A DNA stretch of 64,000 bases from Geomicrobium sp. JCM 19039 (GCF_000698145.1 NZ_BAXB01000017.1:1-64000); one strand, 5' to 3'. Shown: positions 37,158-46,021, counted from the first letter of the stretch. Translations and numbers: made by a program. Notes: a model not told the origin generated them from the letters alone.

Positions 37158-37610
37158 GTGGTTACGGTGAGAAAGTTAGACCGTGTTTCTGCCGCTATGC
37201 TGTCTTTGTTAGTGGCTGAAAGCCAACGAGAGGGATTTCGGTTCATTAGAAGGTTACTGCATGATTATGAAGAAGGAACAAACCGGTTTGACCAGCTCGG
37301 CGAATGTTTAGTCGGGGCTTTTGCGAGTGACGGTCAGCTCATCGCCATTGCAGGCTTGAATACCGACCCTTATTGCGACGCAACAAGGTCGATCGGTTGC
37401 GCCGTTTTTACGTGTCTCGGCCGTATCGGAGTAAAGGCACAGGCACACTGATGCTCGAGTCAATTATTCAGTATGCAAAGCCAAACTATGACGTTCTGAC
37501 GCTGTATACCGATTAAAAAAAAAGCCGATCGATTTTACACTTCATTTGGGTTTTCTCGTCTTGCACAGCATCGCTCCACGAATACGAGCCATTATCTGTA
37601 TTTGCGTTAG
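37158..37610 (+). pseudogene. GNAT acetyltransferase with two frameshifts
   Basis: Three frames together give a GNAT protein: MVTVRKLDRVSAAMLSLLVA to GLNTDPYCDA in the first; RLRRFYVSRPYRSKGTGTLM (acetyl-CoA motif) to NYDVLTLYTD in the second; ADRFYTSFGFSRLAQHRSTN to YLYLR in the third. Lesions are near 37380-37384 and at the T-A9 run at 37514-37524. GTG start. The double lesion makes it the most degraded gene in the window. Confidence 0.75.
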
Positions 37611-37718
37611 GAACACTTTCGACATGCCGTTCCCGCCGGGGGTGGCTCTGTGCGTGTCGCACCGATAGCATTTTCGAACTTCGGGATCGGGGGCATTGGG
37701 CAGGGAGCCGTGCCCTTT

Positions 37719-37826
37719 TCTGCGCGCGAGTTTACCCATTCTGCGAGCAAGTTTGCTCATTTTAGCGATTTTAGCGCTGATTTCGCGAAACTAGAGCGCA
37801 GATTGTCCCAACTTGCGCGCAGATTT
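37719..37826. repeat. Repeat family B, copy 2
   Basis: Nested inverted repeats: outer TCTGCGCGCGAG (37719) with ACTTGCGCGCAGA (37811-37823), inner CTGCGAGCAAGTTTG (37741) with AAACTAGAGCGCAGA. The centre GATTTTAGCGCTGAT matches copy 1 at 5588-5651. It occupies the gap between the GNAT remnant and the methyltransferase gene. Confidence 0.7.
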
Positions 37827-37896
37827 GCTAACGCCTCAACATCCTATTGTATGCTGTCCCCGCCTGGCCCTGCGCGAATCGCTCCGATGTCGGAAT

Positions 37897-38472
37897 TTAT
37901 CTCCGCGCAATAATAAGGTAAGCAGGGTCTCCACCCATTCTGAAGTCGAGGGGTATTTGCTCAACGATTTCAAAGCCAGCAGCAATGATGGCAGATGACA
38001 TTTGCTCGGATGACACGCGTGGCCCAGAGGATGAAGACGTGTGTTCCAGTTCTAAGCAGAGGAACTGTCCGTCATCTTTAAGAACACGGTGAATCTCTTT
38101 CAATACGTCGGGCAATTGTTTCGTCTCATGAAGTGAGATGGAAGCGAGCGTTGTATCCACCGTTTCATCACCAAGAGGGATGGATGTGAAATCCCCAGTT
38201 ATTGGGGTAATATTATGATGGTTTTGTTCCTTTGCCTTTTGCGAAAGGTAGGCTAGAATATTTTCATCACGGTCAAGGGCATATACCGTACCAGCTGTGC
38301 GATCCGCAACAGGTAGTGTTAAGTAGCCAGTACCCGCTCCGAGGTCAAGGATGTTTGCCGCAGGCTTGATGTGCAAACGGTCCAATAACTGGTCGGCAGG
38401 CAGCTTTTGTGTTCTGTCTTGATTTTCAAGTGCTTCAATCTTTCTTTGTAGTCGTTCATGATGTGAATGCAA
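37897..38472 (-). CDS. Class I SAM-dependent methyltransferase
   Basis: 191 residues. SAM-binding motif I ILDLGAGTGYLTLPVADRT, motif II acidic residue in VYALDRDENIL, then GDFTSIPLGDETVDTTLASI and VLKEIHRVLKDDGQFLCLEL. Substrate not deducible. The TTG at 38472 (MHSHHERLQ) has AAAGGAG about 8 nt upstream; the reading frame extends further upstream without a ribosome site. Confidence 0.85.
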   Translation of the reverse strand: MHSHHERLQRKIEALENQDRTQKLPADQLLDRLHIKPAANILDLGAGTGYLTLPVADRTAGTVYALDRDENILAYLSQKAKEQNHHNITPITGDFTSIPLGDETVDTTLASISLHETKQLPDVLKEIHRVLKDDGQFLCLELEHTSSSSGPRVSSEQMSSAIIAAGFEIVEQIPLDFRMGGDPAYLIIARR

Positions 38473-38598
38473 TTGTCGCTCTCCTTTATTGTAGATATAT
38501 AGAGTCTTTAATATCTTTAATGTAACTGAAGAAAAATAAAGTGTCAAACTGCAAATTTGGTATAATGAAAACAATGACGTTAAGTTGGAGGTTCATGT

Positions 38599-39069
38599 AT
38601 GGAAACAGATGTGGTACTCAAGTTTTATTCTGATCAACATGAGAAAAAATTAAACGAATTTGAACTTCCGTCTGAGCAAGAGAAGTTTACATCTTTACCT
38701 TCTGCAATGGGTGAGGTTCATAAAGGTCAGTATCGTATTGTCGTTTTATTTAATGATGAACCTGTCGGTTTCTTCTTATTGCATGCCACAAAGAGAGTGC
38801 AAGAGTACACCGATAATCCTCACGCGATGTTACTTACAGCTTTGTCCATCGATTACAAACAGCAAGGCAGAGGCATCGCGAAGAATAGCATGAACCAATT
38901 GCCGGCGTTTGTTCGCGAGGAGTTCCCAGGGTGTGACCAAGTCGTATTAGCTGTAAATCATCGAAATATTGCAGCACAAAAGTTATACCGTCGCGTTGGA
39001 TTTACAGATTCTGAACGTAGGATCGAAGGACCGATCGGAGAACAATATGTGTACGTCAAAAACATATAA
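38599..39069 (+). CDS. GNAT acetyltransferase
   Basis: 156 residues with a GNAT fold: MLLTALSIDYKQQGRGIAKN contains the acetyl-CoA pyrophosphate loop and VNHRNIAAQKLYRRVGF the C-terminal motif. It resembles spermidine/diamine-type acetyltransferases, but substrate is unknown. GGAGG lies 7 nt before the start. Confidence 0.85.
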   Translation: METDVVLKFYSDQHEKKLNEFELPSEQEKFTSLPSAMGEVHKGQYRIVVLFNDEPVGFFLLHATKRVQEYTDNPHAMLLTALSIDYKQQGRGIAKNSMNQLPAFVREEFPGCDQVVLAVNHRNIAAQKLYRRVGFTDSERRIEGPIGEQYVYVKNI

Positions 39070-39125
39070 ACGATTCGGTTTGATTATACTCTGGAGAGTG
39101 AAGTTATCGAAACGGGGGGATTGAT

Positions 39126-39902
39126 GTGAATCAGTTACAAGGGAGAACAGCGTTAATTACAGGGGCAGCGAATGGCTTAGGTTGGGAGATCGCAAACCGG
39201 TTCGCTGATGCTGGTGCTAGCGTCGTATTGACTGACCGCAATGAGTCGTTACTTCATGATCGAGCTGAGCAGTTGCGAGGGAGAGGCAAGGACGTGCTTG
39301 CATTAGTATGTGATGTGCAGGATGAATCGAAGATTGAGCAGACGGTTCAGCAAACGGTGGAACGGTTCGGGCGGTTGGATATACTGCTGAATAATGCAGG
39401 CATGCAACACGTATCTCCGGTTGAAACGTTTCCAACGAAAACATTTGAAACGATGATTGATGTGATGCTTACGGGTCCGTTTCGATTGACGAAGGCGGTA
39501 CTGCCAATGATGAAGCAGCAACAGTACGGCCGCATCATTAACATGGCGAGCATTAATGGTCTCATAGGGTATGCGGGTAAATCAGCATACAATAGTGCAA
39601 AGCACGGGCTCGTCGGTTTGACGAAAGTGACGGCGCTAGAGTGTGCGGCAGAAGGAATTACCGTGAACGCCCTTTGCCCTGGGTATGTCCGAACCGATCT
39701 CGTACAAAAGCAACTCGATGACCTTGCTAGTGAAATGAACGTTTCAGAAGAAGAAGTACTCAAGAAAAAGTTTTACCCGTTAATTCCGCAGCAACGATTA
39801 CTCCAACCCAAAGAGATCGCCCATTACGCACTGTTCTTAGCGGATGAAGCGTCACAAGGAATTACAGGTCAAACGAATGTGATGGATGGCGGCTACACCT
39901 AA
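39126..39902 (+). CDS. 3-hydroxybutyrate dehydrogenase (SDR)
   Basis: 258 residues. Coenzyme motif TGAANGLGWEIA, NNAGMQHVSPVETF, catalytic YNSAKHGL and the long substrate loop CPGYVRTDLVQKQLDDLASE, which is characteristic of D-3-hydroxybutyrate dehydrogenases of the SDR family. It would interconvert 3-hydroxybutyrate and acetoacetate with NAD. GTG start behind GGGGGG. Confidence 0.85.
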   Translation: MNQLQGRTALITGAANGLGWEIANRFADAGASVVLTDRNESLLHDRAEQLRGRGKDVLALVCDVQDESKIEQTVQQTVERFGRLDILLNNAGMQHVSPVETFPTKTFETMIDVMLTGPFRLTKAVLPMMKQQQYGRIINMASINGLIGYAGKSAYNSAKHGLVGLTKVTALECAAEGITVNALCPGYVRTDLVQKQLDDLASEMNVSEEEVLKKKFYPLIPQQRLLQPKEIAHYALFLADEASQGITGQTNVMDGGYT

Positions 39903-39935
39903 AATGAGAAATTTCTCATTTTACGGTGTTTTTAG
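39901..39935 (+). terminator. Terminator after 3-hydroxybutyrate dehydrogenase
   Basis: Palindrome AAAATGAGAA/TTCTCATTTT followed by GTGTTTTTAG. Confidence 0.7.
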
Positions 39936-40005
39936 CGCAATTGGGAAGGTTCGAGTCTGTATGACACCTCACGACGAGGAAGCGGGGCACTTTGGAAGAT
40001 GTTTA

Positions 40006-40454
40006 CTACCCGTACTTTTTTTGGTGCTCGTGCTTCAACTGCAAATACTCTTCGTCTTCCCGCACTGAGACCCATTTTTTCTCAAAAATGCCGCGGCTGC
40101 TGCTTTTTCCTCATCAATTTTTCTCTCGTTCACTTCGCCATTCTTGCTATACTTCTTGCCTCCTGGATAATTGGCATACCGTCGAGCACGTGTGTAGCCC
40201 ATTTGTAAAAACTTTCTCGCCATATCCATTCCGACAAAATCGCCAGCTTTTTTGTACTGGGCGTATTGCTCATATATTTTCTCCGATGACTTCTCGGCAA
40301 CGGGCACGCTTTTAAATCGCCAATTTGGCAAGATTTCACTTTTATAAGGCTCGACAAGAAGCACGCCTTGCTCGCCCCTGCCAACCCGGTAACGTTCCGG
40401 ATGTTTACGGAAATCGGTATTGTCGAAATCGATGTCATCATAAAATTTACTCAT
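40006..40454 (-). pseudogene. DUF4385 family protein, frameshifted near C terminus
   Basis: MSKFYDDIDFDNTDFRKHPE to NERKIDEEKAAAAAF matches DUF4385 in one frame; the tail EKKWVSVREDEEYLQLKHEH then QKKYG is in another frame and stops at 40006-40008. The lesion is at about 40082-40092 next to A/T runs. Present reading instead ends at 40035 with an unrelated tail. GGAGGG lies 7 nt upstream of the start. Function of the family unknown. Confidence 0.75.
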
Positions 40455-40507
40455 CCTGCAACCCTCCTATGATTTTACATTACCTCAAGCGATGCTTGTC
40501 CAAACCT

Positions 40508-40538
40508 ACGGTTGCGCGCAACCGTCGTTTGCGCGCAA
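40508..40538. repeat. Tandem GCGCGCAA palindromes
   Basis: ACGGTTGCGCGCAACCGT (perfect 18-bp palindrome) followed 3 bp later by TTGCGCGCAA. The core is the same as in repeat family B. Confidence 0.6.
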
Positions 40539-40546
40539 CAATAAAG

Positions 40547-41202
40547 TTACCAGGAGGGTTTGCCGGTCATCTTGTCGTAAGGGGGCTGCTTCGGACGTTT
40601 CTCGATCACGAGAATGCTGTCGTAATAGCTCATCGACCAAGCAGATCTAGAAAAATCATTCACAGCTAAACGTGCATCTCGGGAGTACCACGCATGCAAT
40701 TGGTCAATGAACGGCTTTGAATATTCAATGAAATTGTTTGGGTTTTCATATCCTCCGCCGTATTCCTCCATGTAACTTGTGTGCAAGTCTTCGATGAGGA
40801 ACACGCCATTTGCCGACAACAATGGATACATTTCTTCAAAGGTGATGATCTGCTGGTGCATAAAGTGCCCGCCGTCATCAATAATGATATCCATTTCCGG
40901 TAAGGTAGCTTAATGGATTGCCAAAAGGTGCGATTGCCTTGGTCGCCAATAATAATGTTAACTTGCTCTTCTTCAAAGGTTTTGCACACGGGGTTAATGT
41001 CTAGCCCGTAGATGGTGGCGCCTTTTCCGAAGTATTCTTTCCACATTTGAAGCGATCCTCCGTGTGACACACCGACTTCCAAAATGTTGACGTCTTTTCC
41101 GACAAAACGATCAAAATGGCGCTCATAAATGTCAAAGTAATGAATCCATTTATGAATTAATCGTCCGTCATTGGATTCAAAGTACTTGTGTAGCTTATTC
41201 AT
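40547..41202 (-). pseudogene. Class I SAM methyltransferase (CmcI/TylF-like), frameshifted
   Basis: First frame: MNKLHKYFESNDGRLIHKWI, NILEVGVSHGGSLQMWKEYF (SAM motif), TIYGLDINPVC, ending in a wrong tail. Second frame: PEMDIIIDDGGHFMHQQIIT, VFLIEDLHTSYMEEYGG, YDSILVIEKR, stopping at 40547. One base lost near 40899-40908 explains the break. The DDGGH metal-type motif is typical of CmcI/macrocin O-methyltransferase-like proteins. GGAGG lies 6 nt before the start. Confidence 0.8.
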
Positions 41203-41290
41203 TCGAACCTCCTTATGACGAGGATTTCTTTTATTTATACGCTAAGAAAATTGGAAAATGTGTTCGGGGCATGGCCGAATTTATGAACGT

Positions 41291-41316
41291 AAAAAACCGC
41301 CCACGTACGGGCGGCC
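41291..41316 (-). terminator. Terminator of ring-cleaving dioxygenase gene
   Basis: On the minus strand CCGCCC-GTACGT-GGGCGG followed by TTTTTT. Confidence 0.8.
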
Positions 41317-41321
41317 GGTCA

Positions 41322-42272
41322 TTACGTTTGCAGTGGCTGGAGTTTTGCTTCAATTTCCTTTCGGTTGGGTTCAAGAAAGTCAGGGAGAGAAAGAGATTTT
41401 CCTAATTGATCAACGGGTTCGTCGATTGCAAAACCTGGTCCATCCGTCGCCAGTTCGTATAGAATACCGTTGGGTTCTCTGAAATAGAGAGAACGGAAAT
41501 AATACCTGTCGACAAAGCCTGACGTTTGAAAGCCTTCATCTTCAATTCGTTTCACCCACTGCTGGAGTTCTTCTTCGGTTTCTACACGAAATGCGACGTG
41601 GTGCACACTGCCTCTTCCTTCTCTTGCTTTTGGTGAGGTTTTATCTTCTTCGACATGTACTTGTCCTGATAAACCTGCCCGGTCTGCTTCAAATACAAAA
41701 ACTCGATGCTCACCGTTTTTGTATTCGCCTTTTTTCGTGAAGCCGAGCACGTCAGTTAATACGTCGCTCGTTGGCTCTACGTATTGAACTTTTAAACGCA
41801 CAGGACCTAGACCTAAGATGTTGTAGTCATTCGGGATCTCTTCAGGTGAAGACGGTTCCCGTTTGTCATCCAAGTCGCTTTCGGCAACGAGGAGCATCTT
41901 GTGTCCTTCAGGGTCTTGGAAAGGGAGCACGGCGGTATCGTTCATCGTTTGGACTTCATTGTGCGTCACTTGGTACCTTTCAAAGCGAGTTTTCCAAAAT
42001 GAAAGCGCAGCGACGGAAGACACGCGTAAGGATATTTCGTTAATGGTGTTTGTGCCGTCATGTTTTTGGGCGAGGTTTGGAATCTCAAAAAACGTAACTT
42101 CAGTGCCTGGGGTACCTTGTTCATCAGCATAAAATAAGTGATAAAATGACGTATTGTCTTGGTTGACGGTTTTCTTTACGAGTTTCATTCCGAGTACATT
42201 CCGATAAAAGGCAAGATTCTTTTTCGCATCTTTTGTTAACGATGAAATATGGTGTTGACCGCGTAATTTCAT
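41322..42272 (-). CDS. Ring-cleaving dioxygenase, VOC family (MhqA/MhqO-like)
   Basis: 316 residues in two VOC domains. Metal ligands are likely His in LRGQHHISSLT, His in GRGSVHHVAFRV and Glu in REPNGILYELATDGPGF. The family cleaves hydroquinone- or catechol-type rings and in B. subtilis is induced by quinones under MhqR control. The ATG at 42272 is 8 nt after GAGG. It is divergent from mhqD, with a shared palindromic operator, which strongly supports a quinone/electrophile resistance role. Confidence 0.85.
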   Translation of the reverse strand: MKLRGQHHISSLTKDAKKNLAFYRNVLGMKLVKKTVNQDNTSFYHLFYADEQGTPGTEVTFFEIPNLAQKHDGTNTINEISLRVSSVAALSFWKTRFERYQVTHNEVQTMNDTAVLPFQDPEGHKMLLVAESDLDDKREPSSPEEIPNDYNILGLGPVRLKVQYVEPTSDVLTDVLGFTKKGEYKNGEHRVFVFEADRAGLSGQVHVEEDKTSPKAREGRGSVHHVAFRVETEEELQQWVKRIEDEGFQTSGFVDRYYFRSLYFREPNGILYELATDGPGFAIDEPVDQLGKSLSLPDFLEPNRKEIEAKLQPLQT

Positions 42273-42288
42273 ACCCTTCACCTCACAG

Positions 42289-42321
42289 TTGATTTATTAT
42301 CAGTTTAAATGTAAACTGATA
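42289..42321. promoter_or_regulatory. Promoter overlapped by a perfect operator palindrome
   Basis: TATCAGTTTA-AATG-TAAACTGATA (42298-42321) is a perfect 10-4-10 palindrome. It covers the spacer and -10 of a plus-strand promoter, TTGATT (42289)-17 bp-TAAACT (42312), for mhqD and lies close to the dioxygenase start on the other side. A MarR-type (MhqR-like) repressor is the expected ligand; none is encoded here. Confidence 0.75.
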
Positions 42322-42349
42322 GAAAGTCAAACGGGAAGGAGCGATAACG

Positions 42350-42961
42350 ATGAAGCATTTTTTTCATAAGAGTACGGATCACCCACACACATTTGTGCTA
42401 CTTCACGGAAGTGGGGGGAGAGAAACAGACTTACTCAGCGTTGTTGGGGAAATTGACGTAAGGCAGTCAGTGTTAGGAATACGCGGGTCAGTGCGTGACC
42501 ACGGTGGGTTTCGTCATTTTGAGCGGCCGACAGACGGAAAGTTTGATAGAGAAGAAATCAATCAACGTGCCGAAGAGGTGCTACACGTCATTGAAGATTA
42601 CGTCCAACATAACCAAGTGAACCGCAAGCATATTCATTTGTTAGGCTATTCGAATGGGGCGAACTTGGCCGTAAACATGCTTCTTCAGCAACCCGAACTC
42701 TTTTCAGCGGCTCTCCTTTTTCACCCGAGCCATCTGTACCCTGAAGCCGAGCGAAGTGATCTTAGCGGGATGCCGATTTTCATGACGAGTGGATCTCGAG
42801 ATGCAATTACCCCGCCAGGAGAGGCATATGCCCTTAGACAGCAATTAGAAACCTTCGGTGCGGATGTAACTGTGGAACTCACCGATCACGGTCATGAGTT
42901 AACGAATAAGGAAGTAGATATTGCAGCAAGTTGGTGGAATAAAGGGTTGGCTAGCCGCTAA
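42350..42961 (+). CDS. mhqD: MhqD-like phospholipase/carboxylesterase
   Basis: 203-residue alpha/beta hydrolase: FVLLHGSGGRETDLLS (oxyanion region), nucleophile Ser in LLGYSNGANLAVN, Asp in TSGSRDAITPP and His in LTDHGHELT. It matches the carboxylesterase MhqD that accompanies ring-cleaving dioxygenases in quinone resistance operons. GGAAGGAG precedes the start by 9 nt. Confidence 0.85.
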   Translation: MKHFFHKSTDHPHTFVLLHGSGGRETDLLSVVGEIDVRQSVLGIRGSVRDHGGFRHFERPTDGKFDREEINQRAEEVLHVIEDYVQHNQVNRKHIHLLGYSNGANLAVNMLLQQPELFSAALLFHPSHLYPEAERSDLSGMPIFMTSGSRDAITPPGEAYALRQQLETFGADVTVELTDHGHELTNKEVDIAASWWNKGLASR

Positions 42962-43015
42962 GAGCAGCGACGTTCCTGTGCAAGGTGCGGAGCGAGAGGG
43001 TGCGCGGTGGGAAGC

Positions 43016-43190
43016 GTGCACTCCCGTGTCGAAAGTGTGCACATCGGTGTCGGAAAGGTGCACATACCGTTTGCACGTCGCCCCACATCGACGTGTGTCA
43101 AATATACAACCAGTATGTGTCTACATCATAGGTACAATACCAGCACGGGTGTCGAAAGTGAGCACTCCCGTGTCGAAAAGGTGCACATCC
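43016..43190. repeat. 21-bp GTGCAC iteron-like repeats in two clusters
   Basis: Units start at 43016, 43037 and 43058, then again at 43160 and 43181 (with a partial unit from about 43143), at exact 21-bp spacing. The consensus is about GTGCACWYCSGTGTCGRAARG. Between the clusters lie related GTGTGTCAAATA and CAGTATGTGTC segments. No protein-coding role is likely. Confidence 0.65.
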
Positions 43191-43212
43191 ATGTAAAAAG
43201 CATTCACACCCC

Positions 43213-43254
43213 AATAAAACCAGCTCGTACAACGTCGTACGAGCTGGTTTTATT
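43213..43254. terminator. Perfect bidirectional terminator
   Basis: AATAAAACCAGCTCGTAC pairs perfectly with its complement around a 6-nt loop (AACGTC). Confidence 0.9.
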
Positions 43255-43453
43255 CACGTTTCTAAGCGGTAGGAACCGTATAATTCCACCTGGTCACAGG
43301 CTGCGCTGCCTACACGTTCAAATTTGCAGGTGTACCGTGTAAATAAAAACGGGTATAGCTAGATGATGACGACGAGTGACAAATTTTAAAACTGTGTCTA
43401 GACATTCATAAAATAGTCAAACCATACACATGTCATCCTACATATCCAGCTGG

Positions 43454-43489
43454 TATAATAAAACTAAAAGATTGTGAAGTTGTGCACAA
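43454..43489 (+). promoter_or_regulatory. cydA promoter with Rex-box candidate
   Basis: Extended -10 element TGGTATAAT (TATAAT at 43454-43459). A TTGTG-N8-CACAA inverted repeat lies at 43472-43489, the exact geometry of Rex sites (TTGTGAA-N4-TTCACAA), just after the expected transcription start. Rex senses NADH/NAD and represses cyd genes in B. subtilis. The same bases form an 11-bp hairpin followed by TTTTT, so attenuation is an alternative. Confidence 0.75.
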
Positions 43490-43524
43490 TCTTTTTCGGG
43501 TCGTAATGAAAAAGGAGGCAGCAG

Positions 43525-44865
43525 ATGTTTATTGATGATCCGGTTTTGATGAGTCGACTGTTAACGTTATTGACACTGTCTTTTCATATATTTTATGCGA
43601 CTGTGGGTGTCGGGCTGCCACTCATGATCATGCTCTTTCATTGGCTAGGAATCCGTAAAGATGATATTCACTACATCCTTATGGCGAGAAGGCTTGCAAA
43701 AGGGTTCGTCGTCACCGTTGCGGTCGGCGTCGTCACGGGTACTGCGATTGGTTTGCAACTCGCGCTTCTATGGCCGAACTTTATGCAGCTTGCAGGACAT
43801 ATTATTGCGCTTCCGCTGTTTATGGAAGTGTTTGCGTTTTTCTTTGAAGCTATATTTCTAGGAATCTATTTATATACTTGGGACCGCTTTGATGATCAAA
43901 GAAAGCATTTGTTGTTACTTGTGCCTGTCGCGATCGGTGGGGCAATGAGTGCGTTCTTTATTACAGTTGTGAACTCGTTTATGAATTCACCTGGAGGTTT
44001 TGAACTCGTAAACGGGGAAATGGTTGACATTAATCCGTTGCTGGCGATGTTCACGCTCTCTATGCCAACGAAGGTTACCCACGTTCTTGCAACCGCGTAT
44101 ATGACGGTCGCCTTTATGTTGGCAGCAATTGCGGCGTTTCGCCTGCTGAAGGGAAGCCATACAACGTATTACAAAAAATCATTGAATGTCATGATGAAGG
44201 TTGGTTTCGTTTTTGCGATTGCAACAGCTCTTATTGGTGACCTATCCGGTAAGTATTTGGCAGAGCACCAACCTGAAAAGCTAGCCGCTGCCGAGTGGCA
44301 TTTCGAAACAGAAGAAGCGGCGCCGCTCATTTTATGGGGGATCCTTGATGACAACCAAGAAGTTCAGTATGGCATTGAGATTCCCTATGCGCTAAGTATA
44401 CTTGCGCACAGCAATCCAATGGCGGAAGTGACCGGGCTAGAAGAGTTTCCAGAAGAATTACAGCCGCCACTTATTATCCACTACTTCTTCGATACGATGG
44501 TGACGATTGGGATGTTCATGCTTGCGCTTTCCTTCGTATATGTGGTCGCAAAGTGGAGAAACTGGCAGTTTGTCGATCGAAAGTGGTATCGCTGGCTCAT
44601 TGTGCTTGGAGGTCCGCTCTCATTTTTAGCGATTCAAGCAGGTTGGTGGATGTCTGAAGTCGGTCGTCAGCCGTGGATTTTAAGAGGCATTATGACGGTA
44701 GACGAAGCGGCAACGACCGCCAGTTATGTAGACCTTGTGTTCATCGGCTTCGTGTTGCTCTATTTCATCCTCGGTGTGGGTACAATCGTCGTCTTACGCA
44801 AAATGTTCCGCGGTAAGCCGGTGGAAAAAGAACTCAAGGAGTTTACAGGAGGGGATGAGCGATGA
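43525..44865 (+). CDS. cydA: Cytochrome bd ubiquinol oxidase subunit I
   Basis: 446 residues, nine hydrophobic segments. LTLSFHIFYATVGVGLPLMI holds the haem b595-type His, MEVFAFFFEAIFLGIYLYTW the haem-d pocket Glu residues, and a short Q loop follows (residues ~245-320), as in Firmicute short-Q-loop enzymes. It oxidises menaquinol and reduces O2 with high affinity at the membrane. GGAGG lies 7 nt before the start. Overlaps cydB by 4 nt. Confidence 0.95.
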   Translation: MFIDDPVLMSRLLTLLTLSFHIFYATVGVGLPLMIMLFHWLGIRKDDIHYILMARRLAKGFVVTVAVGVVTGTAIGLQLALLWPNFMQLAGHIIALPLFMEVFAFFFEAIFLGIYLYTWDRFDDQRKHLLLLVPVAIGGAMSAFFITVVNSFMNSPGGFELVNGEMVDINPLLAMFTLSMPTKVTHVLATAYMTVAFMLAAIAAFRLLKGSHTTYYKKSLNVMMKVGFVFAIATALIGDLSGKYLAEHQPEKLAAAEWHFETEEAAPLILWGILDDNQEVQYGIEIPYALSILAHSNPMAEVTGLEEFPEELQPPLIIHYFFDTMVTIGMFMLALSFVYVVAKWRNWQFVDRKWYRWLIVLGGPLSFLAIQAGWWMSEVGRQPWILRGIMTVDEAATTASYVDLVFIGFVLLYFILGVGTIVVLRKMFRGKPVEKELKEFTGGDER

Positions 44866-45878
44866 GTTTAGAAGTTGTAGGGATTTCCGTACTATGGCTC
44901 TTCCTTTTCTTTTATATCATTGTCGGCTCGATTGATTATGGAGCCGGAGTGTTTAATACGCACAGTATTATGACAGGCAAACAGCACATTTTAAGCAAAG
45001 TCATTCAACGGTACTTGTCGCCGGTGTGGGAAGTCACGAATGTATTTTTCGTGTTCTTCTTTGTCGGCATCATTGGTTTCTTCCCTGACAGTGCGTATTA
45101 TTTCGGAACGATACTGCTCATTCCAGCGAGTGTTTCAATTATCCTTCTTGCCATCCGCGGCTCGTATTATGCGTTTGAATCATACGGTGCCAAAGGGCAT
45201 AAAGGGTATGCGTTTATGTATGGGGTGTCCGGGATTCTCATTCCTGCGTCTCTATCGGTCGTGCTCACGATTTCAGAAGGCGGGTTTGTCTATTTCGAAG
45301 ATGGCAACCCGGTGCTCGATTATACCGGGCTATTTACGAGTCCGCTCACGTGGGCGATCGTCGTGTTGAGTATCGTGGCTGTCTTATATATTTCGTCAGT
45401 ATTTCTCACGTGGTATGCAAATAAAACCGGCGACGGCAAAGCCACATCACTCATGCGCAAGTACGCGATGATTTGGTCTGTGCCACTCATTGTTGCCGCA
45501 AGCGGAATCATTGTGGAGCTTCGAAATCATAACATCCATCACTTCGAAAGCATTCTAAATCTATGGTGGATGTTCGCCATTTCATTCGTATTGTGGGTAG
45601 CGACGCTCGTGCTCATCGTGCGCGCGAAGCGGTTTGGTCTCGCGGTCTGGCTCATGATTGGACAATTTGCTTTCGCCTTCTTCGGGTATGGAATCTCCCA
45701 TTACCCATATATTTTGTATCCGTATTTAACGATTTACGACGGTTTTACAAATGATGCGATGGCCATCTCGCTCATCGTCGTGTTTGGCCTCGGCATGTTG
45801 TTGTTATTGCCGTCACTCTACTTGCTTGTACGTCTCTTCTTATTTGATGACAAGTATGTAAAAGGAAAGAGGGGTTGA
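44862..45878 (+). CDS. cydB: Cytochrome bd ubiquinol oxidase subunit II
   Basis: 338 residues, eight to nine hydrophobic segments; starts within the cydA stop (ATGA). FFYIIVGSIDYGAGVFNTHS and VWEVTNVFFVFFFVGIIGFF are the conserved N-terminal CydB segments. It is the structural partner of CydA, and a cydS-like gene follows after 4 nt. Confidence 0.93.
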   Translation: MSLEVVGISVLWLFLFFYIIVGSIDYGAGVFNTHSIMTGKQHILSKVIQRYLSPVWEVTNVFFVFFFVGIIGFFPDSAYYFGTILLIPASVSIILLAIRGSYYAFESYGAKGHKGYAFMYGVSGILIPASLSVVLTISEGGFVYFEDGNPVLDYTGLFTSPLTWAIVVLSIVAVLYISSVFLTWYANKTGDGKATSLMRKYAMIWSVPLIVAASGIIVELRNHNIHHFESILNLWWMFAISFVLWVATLVLIVRAKRFGLAVWLMIGQFAFAFFGYGISHYPYILYPYLTIYDGFTNDAMAISLIVVFGLGMLLLLPSLYLLVRLFLFDDKYVKGKRG

Positions 45879-45882
45879 GCTC

Positions 45883-45978
45883 ATGCTAGATGACTTTCTC
45901 ATTCTCGTTGCTCCGTTCCTTGTGCTCATCGCAGCGATTGTGATTGCCTTCTTTATAGCCTCAAAAGATAAAACGTGA
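45883..45978 (+). CDS. cydS: Cytochrome bd small subunit CydS
   Basis: A 31-residue single-span membrane protein: MLDDFLILVAPFLVLIAA followed by IVIAFFIASKDKT. Length, position directly after cydB and the pattern LI-x2-AP-hydrophobic-AF-x3-KD match the CydS subunit seen in the Geobacillus bd oxidase structure, where it shields the haem groups of CydA. An AGAGGGG site lies 8 nt upstream. A strong terminator follows immediately. Confidence 0.85.
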   Translation: MLDDFLILVAPFLVLIAAIVIAFFIASKDKT

Positions 45979-45981
45979 CAG

Positions 45982-46021
45982 AAAAGAACGCCCCATCCAA
46001 TGTCGATGGGGCGTTCTTTTT
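45982..46021 (+). terminator. Terminator of cydABS
   Basis: AAAGAACGCCCCATC pairs with GATGGGGCGTTCTTT across a 7-nt loop, then T tract. Confidence 0.92.

Larger units (their letters stand above)
42962..43524. other. Intergenic region between mhqD and cydA
   Basis: Contains the 21-bp GTGCAC repeats (43016-43190), a strong bidirectional terminator (43213-43254), about 190 bp in which I see nothing, and the cydA promoter with Rex box (43454-43489). Confidence 0.6.

Noticed and set aside
43016..43190. CRISPR array in the GTGCAC repeats
   Set aside because: Repeats are head-to-tail at 21 bp with no spacers and are degenerate.
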